64,000 bases of DNA from Apus apus (taxonomy: Eukaryota; Chordata; Aves; Apodiformes; Apodidae): contig NC_067286.1 in the NCBI RefSeq assembly GCF_020740795.1, positions 1,855,990-1,919,989 on the forward strand, written 5' to 3'. Numbering within the stretch: position 1 is the first letter of the stretch; every line of letters starts with the position of its first letter. Shown here in pieces: positions 1 through 30,025 of the stretch. Both the position numbers and the translations under genes were made by a program. The notes beneath the pieces are model-generated. The model saw nothing but the letters and a program-made list of their open reading frames with translations. It was not told the origin of the DNA and did no database searches.

Positions 1-644
1 AATAGATATGAAGTTACCTGAATTTTATTTCTGGTCTTTTCTGGTGCTTTGGTTCTGATATATTAGGAGGGGGTAGGACAAGCAGGAGATAAATGGTTAG
101 AATAGGAGAAACTCTTTACTAACTGTCTGAGTAAACATGGTCAAGAGCATTTCTGAGCCTGAGCATGTGTTCATGTCAGATTACAGGCTGGTCTGGCTAC
201 ACTTAACTCTATGCCAGAATCCTCTGACTTTTTTAGGTACTCCTCACAATGCTTAATACAACATTTGCTTATTTGAAGGCATTTTAAATTGTACAGGATT
301 TGTAATTAATATAGTGGTCCAGCAATGTGCTTGAGTCATAATGAATTATAATAAACTATGTATTGCACTCAGAGTATTGCAATGTGCAGTTGAATAACAG
401 TATAAATGTGTTTCCCATCTCTAGAGCATCCTCATGGTCACAATTCCAGGCCTTCCCAGTTATCTGGAAGGAATACATGGGTTGAAACCAGCTCAAGCCC
501 ACTGCTGTCTTCAAAGTTTCTCTATTCATTGTTTGTTGTTTGTGCTGAGCCATGAGTACACTCCTCCTGCTGGTCTGGCTGAGCTGTTTTTGACAACCAT
601 GAGGTCCCCACTGTCAAGTCTGTGCCCTAAAGGGCTCTTAAACA

Positions 645-690
645 CTTCCTGCCTGTAATCCTTCCTGCCTGTGATCCTTCATGCCTCATC
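645..690 (+). repeat. three-copy 16-bp tandem repeat
   Basis: Units cttcctgcctgtaatc (645-660), cttcctgcctgtgatc (661-676) and a shortened cttcatgcctcatc (677-690). Likely local slippage. Confidence 0.8.
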
Positions 691-3655
691 CTTTGTCCTT
701 GCTTCTCAAAGCTGTGCCTATTATACCTGTATTTCATTATGTTGACACCATACCTCATTCCACATTAAGTAACTGCTCATTACTGCTATCTACATAAGAC
801 TGTTATTGTCCTATAGCAAGATAAACCAAACATGAAATAAATTAGCTATAGACCCTAACACTAGCCTTGACCCCAACAGCTCTAACATCAACCCCAACCC
901 TAATCCATTCAGACAAACAGATCTGATGACTTTTTTTCACTAAATGAAGTAAAATGCATTTTTTACTCCCTATGTCTTTGATACAGAGCAGGAAAAAATG
1001 ACAATTTCTGGAGCTCAGTTGCCTTCCTTGCTTCCTGCTGAGATTTACAGCACTGGAAATGAACCTGAGAGATGGGATTACAAATAAAATCAGGTGGGGG
1101 AGGCTGGATGAGAAAGCAAGGAAGAAGGGAGAGTTGGATAGTTAAGGCAAGTCTGGAGTTATGCAAACTCTGCATCATGCTGTGTGAACACGAGGTGAGG
1201 CAGAGCTGCTTGTGCTCCAGACTTTGTCCCAGCTACCAAAAAAAAAAAATAGAGTATCCACAGTTAAGATCATTTTCTTACAATAATTAAAGTGATGAGG
1301 TTAGTAAATAGAGATTTCACCTGGTTAAAAGATATAAGAAAGCCTCTGATTAGATAATAAATGGACTTTATATTGTTTGTGCAATGATTTTCTGAATTAT
1401 ACATGCCATGCTCAGCACTGGTTGTTACTTAAAAACCTTTAACCTGGTACAGTCAGCCAGAACATACAAAAGATTTGTTATTAAACCATTTTCTACCCTG
1501 TAAAGTCTGCAATTATGTTTAGAGGTTAACAGCACAAAGTACCATTCCCAAACCATGGGAGTAAAAGAAGTAATTCCTGAAAACTCTGTGGGAGAAGTAA
1601 GGAGTGAGGTAGGACTCAGAATGCTATCACTCATTCACACATTTCCACTGTTTTTAAAAGCTTTAAAAAATGACTTTCAGTAGTGTTTTAAAATTATTTC
1701 CTTGGATAGATGAGAGGCCTGATTTTGAAGAACAGCATTTGACTTTTGGACCTTCGATATGACTGGGCTTCTAGTGCAATTTGCAGGAGCCCTGGGAGTC
1801 AAAATGCAGTAGCTAAAAAGAGCTGCAACCATTTCAGCTGAGGAGCCAACAGTGTGCAAGGGAGGAAAGGTGTGCCAGAAGGTTGAGCAAGACAGAGATG
1901 AAGGGCTGTGGATTAATGTGGAACAAAGCCTAAGCAGTTTGGCTTGATGCCAGAGCAAACAGGAGGAGCTGCCAAATTTTCCCCAGGTATCTCTGACCAA
2001 TCTTATCAGGATGGCAGACAGCATAGGTTGGGATGAAAGGCTGCCTCATTACCTGGGAAAAATATTTAATGGCTTGGTGAGATTTTACAAAGAAGATATC
2101 ACTGAGAGGGCCCTCAGGAAGGAAACACATACAAATTAGTTACACAACCCAACAGAAGAGCATAAGAAAAAAAAGAATTATGTAAAGAACTTATGGTACA
2201 TGAACACAGAGTGGAAGTAAAATTAGTATCACCCCTAGAGTATCTTCTCTAAATGTGAAGAATGGTGGAAATAATACAAAATATTAACTGACTTATTCTA
2301 AAATACAACATTTATTCCTGCAGCTCAGAAGTGCAAATTCTATTCTTTTCCAATGGTCATACCTTGAAACTGGAAGTGCAGGACAGATGGTTTCCTCTGG
2401 AAATCATATTTAAAATTTGACTTTAAAACAAAGTGGTTTTTTCTGATAAATTCTCTCTGACAAAAAAGAAGGTATGTTTTCAGAAATAGTGTGCCTGACA
2501 AACAGAGCACCTCGTATTATTAGCTAAATATTAAGTAAACAAAACAAGCACATTCAGTGTCTTCTCTATTATAAAGCTGAATGGTAAATAGATTTTAATA
2601 TTTAAAGAAAAAGCTGTATCTGGTAAAAGGCTGACAGATCTTAGCCAAACTTTTAATAATGTAATGACAGTTTATTTGAAACAGTTCCTCGTGCTGTGGC
2701 CTTCTCAAACTTGTACATGTATGCATATCAGATGCATAACTTCTACTTAAAAATAAGATGTAACTTATCTGTTTTGAATCTAAAGCACCTGGGAAAAGCA
2801 CTGAGTGTCCAAAGCACCTTGGACTATGCACATACACAATAAATAAAGCAGGGAAAATGACCAGAGATTTCTTCCTTTTCACTTTTCCAGCTTCTCTCCA
2901 CAAAGTCAAGGTCATTGTCAGGAGCCCACAGACAACATGGGAGCTGTGATTAGGCAGAGCTACACCATTTTATCTCCTTTACATGTGCCAATTTTGATAT
3001 TTTTCCCCCTCATCTCAAGCTACCCAAAAAGGAACACCAGCCTTATTGCCTTATTTAAGTGGGTTTAACAGCAAGACAGAGGAAAAATTGCAAGTCAGGC
3101 AAAAATACATTACACTTCTGTTGAAGATGACAGCTTTAGGCAGAGCAAGTAGCGTGGCATTTAAAGCAGCACTGGTTTGGCCAGCTTGCCTGCCAGGGTC
3201 TGGTTCTTCTTACCTGAGCAGAGCAGGTTGGAACAGGTCGTGCAGACCTTGGCTGGGGCTGGGGTCAGCCCTGCTCCATCTGGGTAGAGCTTGGCTGCAG
3301 CAGTTGACAAAAGATGCTGTTTGGTCCAACAGGCAACATGCTCTGCACGTTTTCCTCTGACCTGTTCTATCAAGACAAGGCTACTGCAAAGAAAAAACAC
3401 ATTGAATGGAGTTGTTCCCTAAGGGTGAGGGAGAGGTACCGACTTCCCCAGGAACTCAGTTACCTGCTTCTTCACACACTTTCAGTGGCAACCTCAGGAG
3501 CATCTGGGAGGGAAGCCAGACCTAAAGCTGACAACTTGTGCAGTCAGCAGCCCAGGGAAGGCTGCTCTCAGGCATTTTAAGTTTTCTTTCCCTTTTGAGG
3601 GGTGTTGCACCTGCAACTTAAGTCTGTAAAGAGTGTCTTCCATCATCCTTATTAC

Positions 3656-3813
3656 CTACATCCACAAGGCCCAGGAGAGATTCCCGAGTCTTAAGCATAG
3701 AAAACAGATTCTTCTTCCCTTTGCATTTTTGTAGGAGTCTTATCCACTTGCGTGTCAATGCTGTTGCTGTCAATCCTGAATCAACAACCACTGTGAGACA
3801 AGGATTTATTGCT
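3656..3813 (-). other. exon-like open segment, unidentified
   Basis: Minus strand: a strong acceptor (TTTTTTTCAG) precedes 158 open nucleotides ending at a good donor (GTAG|GTAATA). The segment reads AINPCLTVVVDSGLTATA, then a basic stretch TRKWIRLLQKCKGKK, then NLFSMLKTRESLLGLVDV. The frame is open a little beyond both ends (3618-3854). I do not recognise the family. No partner exon was found nearby. It may be a real exon, a fragment of a decayed gene, or chance. Confidence 0.25.
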
Positions 3814-5931
3814 CTGAAAAAAACATAATCAAGGCAAGATAACGAGGTTCCCAATATTGGTCAAAGTTTTTAAATGGTGAAATCTGAGAGGAATGAGCAA
3901 AGAATAAACACCAAAGTTAACAGACATATATATAAAAAAACATATTACACAGTTAACAAATCTATATAAAACATTTTTGTAAGTTATTGCAAGAACAAGA
4001 GATTAATTTTTTCTTCTGACTGGTTTCATTAGATCTTTACAATATCAGAACTGGGTAATTGGATCCAAATTTGGTTACAGCAACCCAGCAAAACTCCTTT
4101 TGTACTCTCATAATGATTTAAATGAGATCGATTCAGACCAAGGTGAATGTTTCTGAGGTTTTCAAGAAACTATGAAACCACTGTGTGCAAGTGCTTCTGA
4201 AAAAATAAATAAAGCAAAGTAACTGGTGTCTAATGTTTTCTCTCAAGGTAAAGAGCAACATATCATCACTTAATGAAACAGGTCAGGCTGAAAAATGTCA
4301 CCATTTATCAGGTAACAGTACTAGACCTCCTTGGCCCAGCTGCTTTGCTCTGTTAAGCAGGATGCAGAAATGTATTTGATTTATTTTAAAAAAGGACAAC
4401 TTTACCCAGCTTTCTGTGTAACCTGAAAATAAATTTTAGCATAGCTCTTAAGGGCCTGTTTACTCTCAAACTGCAATGCAGTTTGATTTCCAGCTGTGCT
4501 GGGATCGAAGTTTGATTTTGGGTCAAACTCCAGGAGGACAAAGTTCAAGCTTTTGTTACACAATGAAATCACACAGGCTCTGCACAGCAACCCAGGCTGT
4601 AAAAATGTCAACATTACCAGCAAACTGAGCATCAAGCTACTTCATTATTTTTACACCACTGCCTCCCTGATTAGCCTTGATTAGCTAGACTATATAAATA
4701 TGTAGCCCTTTACAACCTTTTGCAAACATAAGGCTTTTCCAGGAATCTTCTTCAGTCTAAATGATCTTTCCCCACAACTGAAAAAGTCATGAATCTCAGA
4801 ACTTCTCACAGTTGAGAACTTTTCATCAGGGAAGTATGTTGGTATTTCCTTAATGGGACAGAAGAGAAAGGGAATGGCACAGATGAGTTGCAGGTACCTT
4901 AAACAGTTATTTGTGAGAAGATGCTACAGCTCAGATTATGAAGGTCTTTAGTTTTTAGTTTGGATTCAAGAGCTAAGCAGGAATCTAGCAATTACTGACA
5001 AACAAACCACAAATCTGTAACCATCTCCTCCTTTGGCATCAGGTCAGAAACGGCTCATGCCCTACTGTGATTTTGTGGGAAACTAGTGACTCACAAGCCT
5101 GTCTGCCCAAGAAATCAGGGATCAGATCTCCAAATGGAGAAAACACAAGAGGAGTAACGTGCACATTATTTAGCAAAGGACCACGACTAACTTGGTGGAG
5201 GTTAAAATCATGGTCACCTACACACTGCTTAGATGATTTGCCCTCAGTGGCTTTCAGCAAGCAAGGAGGCAGTTGAGTTCAAGAAAGGAATTCAGGGCTT
5301 ATTTTTTCCAACATACTTAAAGCACTAAAAATCTGATTCAAATCTACCTCACCCCTTTTATACCCTGGAGATTTAGCAACTCCATATACTCAGTTATCTC
5401 CTGGCACAGCCCACTTCAACAAATGTCCATTTAGATTCTGAACTCTGCTGCTGATTTTGTCTACTCAGGTCCAAACACTTTGGAAAAAAAACAATCTAGG
5501 AATAAAGGGTACACACCCCCGAGGACAGGTGCTCCTGAAGAAGCTGGAATTTCAAAACATAAGCTTCAGATTCATTTCCAGTGTTACAGATGTACACCTA
5601 AAATAGCAGCAACATGTTGAACAATTCTCCGTTGTAAACAACTGAAAATGGTATTGCAGTGTTTAATTTTACTTGAGCAGAACACCAAGTCCAAATACAA
5701 ATGAATTGTCCACATGACATGACACAGTCTGTTTTCATGGTAAGCAGCCATAAATTAATTCATTGTCTTGTTTGTTTTAAGGAACAGTATTATTGTTCTT
5801 CATGTGTTGGCAAACCCTCTCGACACCTTTTGAGCAAGGTGAGTTTTACTGTATAATAGTTGTCATGGTCAGTTTAGCAGCACAGAACACAGGTCAGTCT
5901 TCCAAGCACAAGTCCATTGAAACGAGTTAAT

Positions 5932-6025
5932 AGAATAATAGAATATGCTGAGTTAGAAGGGACCCATCAGGATCACCAGTTCCAAGTCCTGTCCCTGTGT
6001 AGGGCACCCCAAGAATCTTTAGTAT
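5932..6025 (-). mobile_element. CR1 LINE 3' end fragment
   Basis: Antisense CR1 tail: agaatatgctgagttagaagg then gacccatcaggatcac, as in CR1 3' ends read in reverse. Truncated to about 90 bp. Confidence 0.85.
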
Positions 6026-6756
6026 AGTTTTCAAAGCAAAGGTAGCTGCAGAAGGTTCCTACTACCTACGTCATTCTATGTCCTCTCAACATTACAGCAG
6101 AAGAGGAAAGTTTCCTCTCTCTTCATTTTCTACTGCTTGATTTTCTTTTCTGATTTGACACCATCCCCATTTTAGCCTACCTACTACTTTAAATTAGTAT
6201 AGCTTACATTAGAATTTATTAGTGATAATCATTTATGGGCATGGGGAGACAAAGGCCATCTGAAGTTAATAAAATACCTGTCCATGTTAAACACTCCACT
6301 AAAACCTCCACAAGGCCACATCACAATGCCCTTTCCCCCCTGTGATCAGTAGGTGTATTTACCCACTGTTTTGTAGAAGTACAATGAGGCATGAGGCCCA
6401 AACTTCCTCACCTGTGGGAAATAAGGCAGGGATTTAGGACAAAAGTAACTGCAATAAGAAAAGCAGGCCAAATAACTAAGTTCTGAAGTAGATACCCATT
6501 ACCCAGAACTTCCAACAGCATCTGCATGATCTCCAAAGAGATGAAGGTATGAACTTCTTAGATGAAAAGAAACTATTTGAAAACATTGCACACAAGACAG
6601 ACAACATCTCACCAAAGGACTTTTAAATTCAGTTTTATTTCAGAAGTAAAAGAGGAAGAAAATATAATTCATTTCAAAATTAAAGGTTCAGCCTTGCTTA
6701 TTCTTTTCCAACATTCATTAGGATTCTAAGCTCCAGCAAGGAAATTCCCACCCATT

Positions 6757-7095
6757 CACAGAATCATAGAGTGGTGAAGGTTGGAAGGGACCTTAAAGAT
6801 CATCAGGTTCCAACCTCCCTGCCATGAGCAGGGACACCTCCCACCAGACCAGGCTGCACAAGCTTCATCCAACCTGCCCTTGAACACCTCCAGGGATGGG
6901 GCTTCCACAACCTCCCTGGGCAACCTACTCCAGTGCCTTCGTACCCTCATGGTGAAGAATTTCTTCCTGATGTCTAACCTAAATCTCCCCTCTTTCAGTT
7001 TAAAACCATTGCCCCTTATCCTATCACTACCCTGGTAAAAAAAAAAAAAAAAAAAAAATCACCTTCCCAGCTTTCCTGAAGGCAAATGTAGCTCT
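6757..7095 (-). mobile_element. CR1 LINE 3' fragment with internal A-run
   Basis: Starts with agaatcatagagtgg and follows the CR1 3' region in reverse through caacctccctgggcaacct to ccagctttcctgaaggc. A run of 22 A at 7037-7058 has expanded inside the element. Its sense strand lies on minus. Confidence 0.93.
7037..7058 (+). repeat. poly(A) run inside CR1
   Basis: 22 consecutive A within a CR1 copy, at a place where related copies have only a short A-rich stretch. Confidence 0.9.
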
Positions 7096-7689
7096 TTCAG
7101 CTCCCACCTGCTTCATCAGCTAAAAATCCCACTGAATCCCAGAACAGAGTGGGGTATCAGTTATTATTATATTGCATCTATATCACAGCTGATTTTTCAC
7201 AACAGGTTAGTAGTTCTTGAAATTCTGTTCTTGCAATTACTGCCATAATTTGATATTGCATCTATTGATCAAGCCAGAGCTAGTTTTCAAAGTGCTTAAT
7301 CTTGAATTTGGCTAAGATAGAAATATTAATGCATTGGGAGATTAATTTCTCAGACACTTGGAAAGTATTTTTCTATTTAAGTTTTTACAGGTTAGAAAGA
7401 ACCATTTCCCCCCTAAAGAACTCTAACATGTAATCAATTTAGTTGTGAAGTGTATGTAACAGGGAAGGCTATTTTCTTATCTCCCTCAGGTCAGCTGTAT
7501 TCCAACCTAGCATTAGTAAGCAAATATGATCTTAAAATATATATTGGGAATAAAATACATATATTAAAGCCTAAGCTTTCTAGTTAGCTTCACTTCAAAC
7601 ATAACAAATGAGACATCACCAATATTTTACTTGCATATAATTGTATTTCTGGAAGGCCAAGAATGAAATTCAAAGGAAGTGCCTACATA

Positions 7690-8133
7690 CATACAGATAA
7701 CTACTTTATTAGAAATACTGAGGATAATAACTTTTTAACATGAACAAGTTTATCCATAAGGATAGTCACAGTATCATTACAGAAGCTCTATTGTGCAATT
7801 TAGCCAGGAAAGTTTTACAGCAAAAAAAATGAAATATTTTGATGAAATTTATGTTTACTTCTAAAAATTAAGACAATTTTAAGAATTGACTTCCTTAAAA
7901 ACACCATGTATTGTTAACAAGTAGTAAAGCACTAGTGATGAAAGGCACTAGAATTGTTAGCTTGTATTACCTAGTTTCCAGTGCAGACACAGGCACTTGA
8001 AAGCTTAATTTATCAAGCCTGTAAAACACTTCTGTATTTGTGTGGAAATCTGCTACATTCATTAACATCTTCATCAGGTTGTCCTTTGCTTGAAAGGATG
8101 CAAAATTCATAGAGTGAATCTCTGCAGCATGCT
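7690..8133 (-). other. CAT: CAT 3' UTR (inferred)
   Basis: AT-rich sequence between the CAT stop and the first good poly(A) signal at 7705-7710. The cleavage point near 7690 is inferred from the signal. A further AATAAA on this strand at 6634-6639 could give a longer transcript. Confidence 0.6.
7705..7710 (-). terminator. CAT poly(A) signal AATAAA
   Basis: Plus-strand tttatt reads AATAAA on the gene strand, about 425 nt past the CAT stop. It is the first canonical hexamer I found downstream of the gene. Confidence 0.6.
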
Positions 8134-25183
<17,050 letters not shown>

Positions 25184-25520
25184 TTTGCAAGCTTAGGCGA
25201 CCCCCAAAGGCAGGGAGGGCGACGCGAAGAGAAGCAGAACGCGGGGACGGCCCGAGAGAGCAGCGACCGCGACGGACGAGACGCCGGGAACAGCGGATGG
25301 GAAGGGGGGGTCACCCCGCCAGGAACCGCAGCACGTCCCACAGCACCCGCAGGTAGCGGGAGCGACCGCACCTTCTACCCCAGCGCTGTGCCCGCCCCCC
25401 GCTACCTCCTTGACCAATAGCGTCACGGGCTGCGGGCAGCGAGGGCTGTGAGTGGCTGAGAGGGACGTCAATCAAGCGCGGTGGCGGGGGGCGGCGCCCG
25501 CGGCCGCTCGCCGCCTCAGG
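25184..25520 (-). promoter_or_regulatory. CAT: CAT promoter and 5' UTR region
   Basis: TATA-less, GC-rich sequence upstream of the CAT start. An NF-Y type CCAAT (CCAATAG) lies on the plus strand at 25414-25418, about 230 bp upstream of the ATG. A GC box (GGGGGGCGGG on the gene strand) lies at 25391-25400, and a CRE-half-like GACGTCA at 25464-25470. Known mammalian CAT promoters also use CCAAT and GC boxes without a TATA box. The transcription start is not determined. Confidence 0.65.
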
Positions 25521-25640
25521 CCGGCGGGGGCTGGTTCCTCGGGTGTCGGGGTAATTAGTTGTGGAAGCGGCTTAATTATTTGGTTCGCGTTTTCAGTTTA
25601 GTGGGTTGGTTGTTTTTTTGTTTTTTTTTTTTTCCCCGAG

Positions 25641-25949
25641 ATGTCAGAACTTTCTCCAGCTGCTGCTGAGGGAGACATGGCCGGCCTGGGAAATGACAGA
25701 GGATGGGGTGAGGGCGCTGCCAAAACTTGCCGTTGCTTCGAGGGAGTTTTGTTTCAGCGTGAAAAGGTGCGATTGCAGATTCAGACTGCAAGTTCAGAGC
25801 GACCGAGTGTGCGGTTCAATGCTCATCCTTGTGCCTGTACCTCAAAGGAGGCACCTGACGTCGTTCATCCTTCGTACGCGCCCGATCGTGAAGGGTGTTT
25901 TCTTTGGAGGCCTGGATTTGTAACCTTAAGCTCCATTCTGAATTCATGA
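25641..25949 (+). other. 102-codon ORF divergent from the CAT promoter
   Basis: Plus-strand ATG with G at -3, about 460 bp upstream of the CAT ATG. The protein starts MSELSPAAAEGDMAGLGNDRG. No family recognised; a second frame (25606-25923) is also open over the same stretch, so coding is unproven. It could lie in a promoter-divergent non-coding transcript. Confidence 0.2.
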
Positions 25950-28900
25950 GAACACTCCCCTGGGTTATACTTACAAAGGATGAGGTACATACAGCTGTCC
26001 TGTTAGGCAGCTGTAGTCCTGCTCCTTCAAGCCCTGTCACCTGCGGAGTTTTCCTGCCCTGTGGCCCACGGGTCCATCCCTTGTCCTGTCACATTAATGA
26101 CTCTGGGGGACATCCCGTGGCTCTGTGCCTGAAGGATGTACGTACAAGTGATGAAAGTGCTTAAGAGGCAGTTATTTTTCCAATTTCTCAGGCAAAACCT
26201 TTCAGCAACCTGAATAACCTACTTTAGACTATTAGGTTGTGTGACACAGGGTGCTTGAAGCATAGATGAAGATCTCCACCTACCAGTAATTCTGTGGACT
26301 TGCACTTCATGGCACATGAAGCTTAGAAAACTAAACTATTTCTTTCCCCTTATTAGCTCTTCCCTAATGACAGTGATTGGGGGTAATCCTAGCAGATAGG
26401 AGACTTCCCTGAACAAGCTGAAATTGCCCAAATGGGGTTGAAGTTTATAAAAGCAAGTGAGCCAGCAAGTTTTGTATGTGTGTTGGTTTGGTTTCCCACC
26501 ACTGTCATTCTTGATAAGAATCCCAATACGGTTCTTTACAGAACAGATACTACAACAATGGAGCAAAGCAGCTCTGCTTACCCTTATCCTGTCAGAAATG
26601 AATGACATGGGGGAAATGCTTAGCTGCAAGTTTATGGCTTCATTTTTTTTCCCTTAACAGGTACAAAGAATAGTCTAGCTCGTTATTTCAATCACACAAT
26701 TGCTTTATCTAGTGTTTGTTATTATGTATTAAGAGTGCTAAGACTCCCAGATTCACATCTGCATTGCCTAGACAATAACACTTTTCCCCCTTTGTTTTTT
26801 TAAGCATGTCATTGATATTTCAGTTTGCTTGACCAGCAGAACGGGGGAAATGTGGATGTTTTCATGAAGAGCAACTGTTTGCTTTTCCTTTAAAGTTTAA
26901 CACTGCCTGTCAACAAAAGTCTGTAGATAAACTTCCTTGTCACAAATATACTTCAAAGTAAGAGTAACTTGCATAAACTGCTTCTTTTTCATTTCCTGAG
27001 AACTCTGCTAGTGTAAGTCTAATGCTAGAGGAAAAGATATATGTGTATAAAGGCAGTTGTAAGTGTGCCTAAAAAAACAAGAGGGGATTAAATATTGCCT
27101 AAAAAAATAAGCAAAAAAAGTTCCAAGAGAGAGCAGGTGGCAACACCAATGCCAAGCATCTTGCCAAAACGTTTGCACTTCAGCTTCACTGCTTGCACTT
27201 AAGCAACTGCTTTTGATAAGAAAGGTCATATACAAAGCTAAGTGTAAAAGAACTATGCTTTTTTTTTTCTCTCATCTTGCCATGATCTTGTAGCTTTTCA
27301 GTGAAGGGAATAGTGAATACAAGTTTGAATTTCACAGGTACCTTGCTGTGGGTATCTATTTCCTTTTCCCCCCCTTCTATTTTAATATTTGTTTCCTGCA
27401 GCATCTTATTTGCCTGCGTAAGCCTCCTGTTAAATATGCATTAAGTAAACAAACTTCAAACAATCCCAATTTAATAATCTCTGTTTACCTGGGGAGACTG
27501 GTTCTGTGTTGCTGTGTGTCTTTCTGAGGCACAACCCAAACCACACTTCACCCTCAGTTCAGATTTTGAGAGATTAAAAGTCATAATGCTTAGCATTTGT
27601 GTTTTGTTTTCTGTATTTAAAGTAGTTTAAATATAAACTACAAGGTCAGTTTCACTCTCACACACAATTGTGCTGTATGTAAAGTTTATGCATAGCTCAG
27701 TCTTTTACACCCAAGGGAATGAGCTAGAATTAGTCAAGCAGAAGGTTAATAGGTCTGTTGCTTTGCTAATTAAGTTCCGTGAGCACTGAAAGCTTCCATG
27801 CTGCAGCCATCTGACTTGGTACCTACCTCGTTCTTATGATTAATCAGATTCATAGATGTTCTCATGTTCTCTACAACTCCTGAGTAGGTCATCCCACCAT
27901 GACTTTTATTCTAAAATATCAGAAAAGAGAAACACAAGACAGAGAGTGCCCAGCAGAGAGAAAACGTGGACTTCTAGGAAAACACATGTAAAAGAAAACC
28001 AGAAAAAGGCACATAGGAAAACTCTGGTTTGGGTTTGAAATTTTGTGCCATCCTCTGCTGTAGTTAGTAGGGCAAGGTTTGAATTAAAACACTAGAGAAA
28101 AAGAGCAATCTAAGAGATTGAAAAGCATGTTAGAATAACGAGAGTTTATATGTTACGAACAACACGTATTTCTTTTATTCTGCTTCTTTTATTAATCACT
28201 TCAGTGATTCTGGAGCAGACATGTTTTCAAATGTTAGTACTGTTTGTGAGTAATGTCAATGGATACACCAGTCCTGGAGTAAAATAAATTTGGCAGTATT
28301 TAAAAAAAAAGAAAAAAAGAGAGAATATTGTTTGTCTATATTAATGTTCTGCAATAATTTATTAATTTTCATAGACATTACTTCTGATCATCATCATCAA
28401 GATGTGTTTCATATTTGTTGCTGGAAAGACAGCTGCAATGTACTTCTGGAGATAACTGAAAGAAGAATAATAGAATAAGAAATGCAGCACTGTTCAGGTG
28501 GTAAGGTATTCAAACGTGTTTAGCATTCTGGTTATTTTAGTTTTGTGGTTTTATTCCTAGAAACTACATTATTAAAAAGACTTCATATCAAAGAAATACA
28601 ATTATCTTTTGTTATTGCATTTGCTTTTATTTTATTTCAAGTTAGAGCACCAATAAGTCAGCTTATGAATGTTTTTCTGCATTTCTGTATTATTAGCAGC
28701 ATTGTCTGAAGCATTTACCTAATAGCAGTTAATGAAGCCTCTATTTTGAAACATTATTTTGTCCATTATTGCTTCATTCTGCATAAGAAAAAAATGAGAC
28801 AAAGCAATATGTTTTTCTGTTGTTAGACTCAGAAGCTCTTAAACTTTTAAATGGGTCAAGCATCCATCATGACTTAGTCACATTGTGCTTTCAATTAGTC

Positions 28901-29956
28901 AAGTGCTTAATTGGCTGGCTGGATGTTTGCATATATAAATATAGATGTTTGATCCAAGAGATACCTTGGATACCTATTATTTTATATGGTCTAATTCTGT
29001 AGGAAGAAGAGAATCATAAGTGAACTGGTTTTCCAAACCAATTAAGTTTTCGGAAACTTAAAGGCAATTCAAAATATTAGCTGCCCAGCAGGACTGGAAA
29101 ATCAGGGTATTATTTCATTGCCAGCAAAAAATTATATATATGCTTTTGAAAATTTTGGATCTATGTCTGTAGCTGAATGCATCAATATGGCTTTTGACTG
29201 ATACACAGAGACTAGTCATGCAATTCATTAACATGCCAGGGAAATGAACTAAACTGAAGCTGCTACTTGGATGAATGCACAGAATTTGTCTGCCCATTAT
29301 ATATGTTCTATGATCTTGAAGTAGAAGAACAGTTTGATGCTGTGCTGAAAAATACCGTGTAACATTTCAGATTAAAATGTAAGATTCCATGCTGCAAGTG
29401 GGAAGGTGGGTGTGGCTTTGTTAGAGGTCTACAGAATGTGCAGTGAACAAAAGAGACTGCAGATCTGCCTAACAATATCAACACTGCTTTATCACCTGGG
29501 CATCCCATTTTGAAAGGAAAACCCTAATTGGTGGCATTTTGAGTGCATGACTGACAGTTAAGTTGTGAGGTGAATAACACAACTAATGATTAATTTAGGC
29601 ATGGTTTGTTACTAAAACCATGTTAAACTTGGTCATCTGATCACACATTGTTCTTTACAGCAGTCATTTCTGTATTTTTTCTATGAATATAGTATCACAG
29701 TTACCACAGGAAGAGACAATAATGGGATCATAGGAAGCTTATGAGGGAAAACAGCAAAGAAACCAGCTAGTGGAATGACACTGAACAAGATGGAGTTGCT
29801 ATAACCACAGCAAATGTGGACACTGGGAAAAGGACAAAGAAGAAGGTATGTTGCATATGTAAGAATGTGTCACTGTCTTTGAAACTAATAGGAAGTAGCT
29901 GGAGGTTCTCCATACATGATCTAGACACTAAGAACTGTCAAACCTGTGGGATTTAT

Positions 29957-30025
29957 CACAGAATCATAGAATGGTTTGAGTTGGAAGGGATAATCTAGTT
30001 CCAACCACCCTGCATGGGCAAGTTA
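29957..30025 (-). mobile_element. CR1 LINE 3' end fragment
   Basis: Reverse CR1 tail, cagaatcatagaatggtttg followed by agttggaaggga and ttccaaccaccctgc. About 70 bp remain. Confidence 0.88.

Larger units (their letters stand above)
1..7689. other. intergenic region beyond the CAT 3' end
   Basis: AT-rich DNA with two CR1 copies, short tandem repeats and one exon-like minus-strand ORF, each listed separately. In human the next gene is ELF5, convergent with CAT. No ETS-domain coding sequence was seen here, so at most ELF5 3' UTR could lie at the left edge. Confidence 0.7.

Noticed and set aside
1-7600. ELF5 3' coding exons expected by human gene order
   Set aside because: No ETS-domain motif was found on the plus strand; only an unseen 3' UTR could be present.
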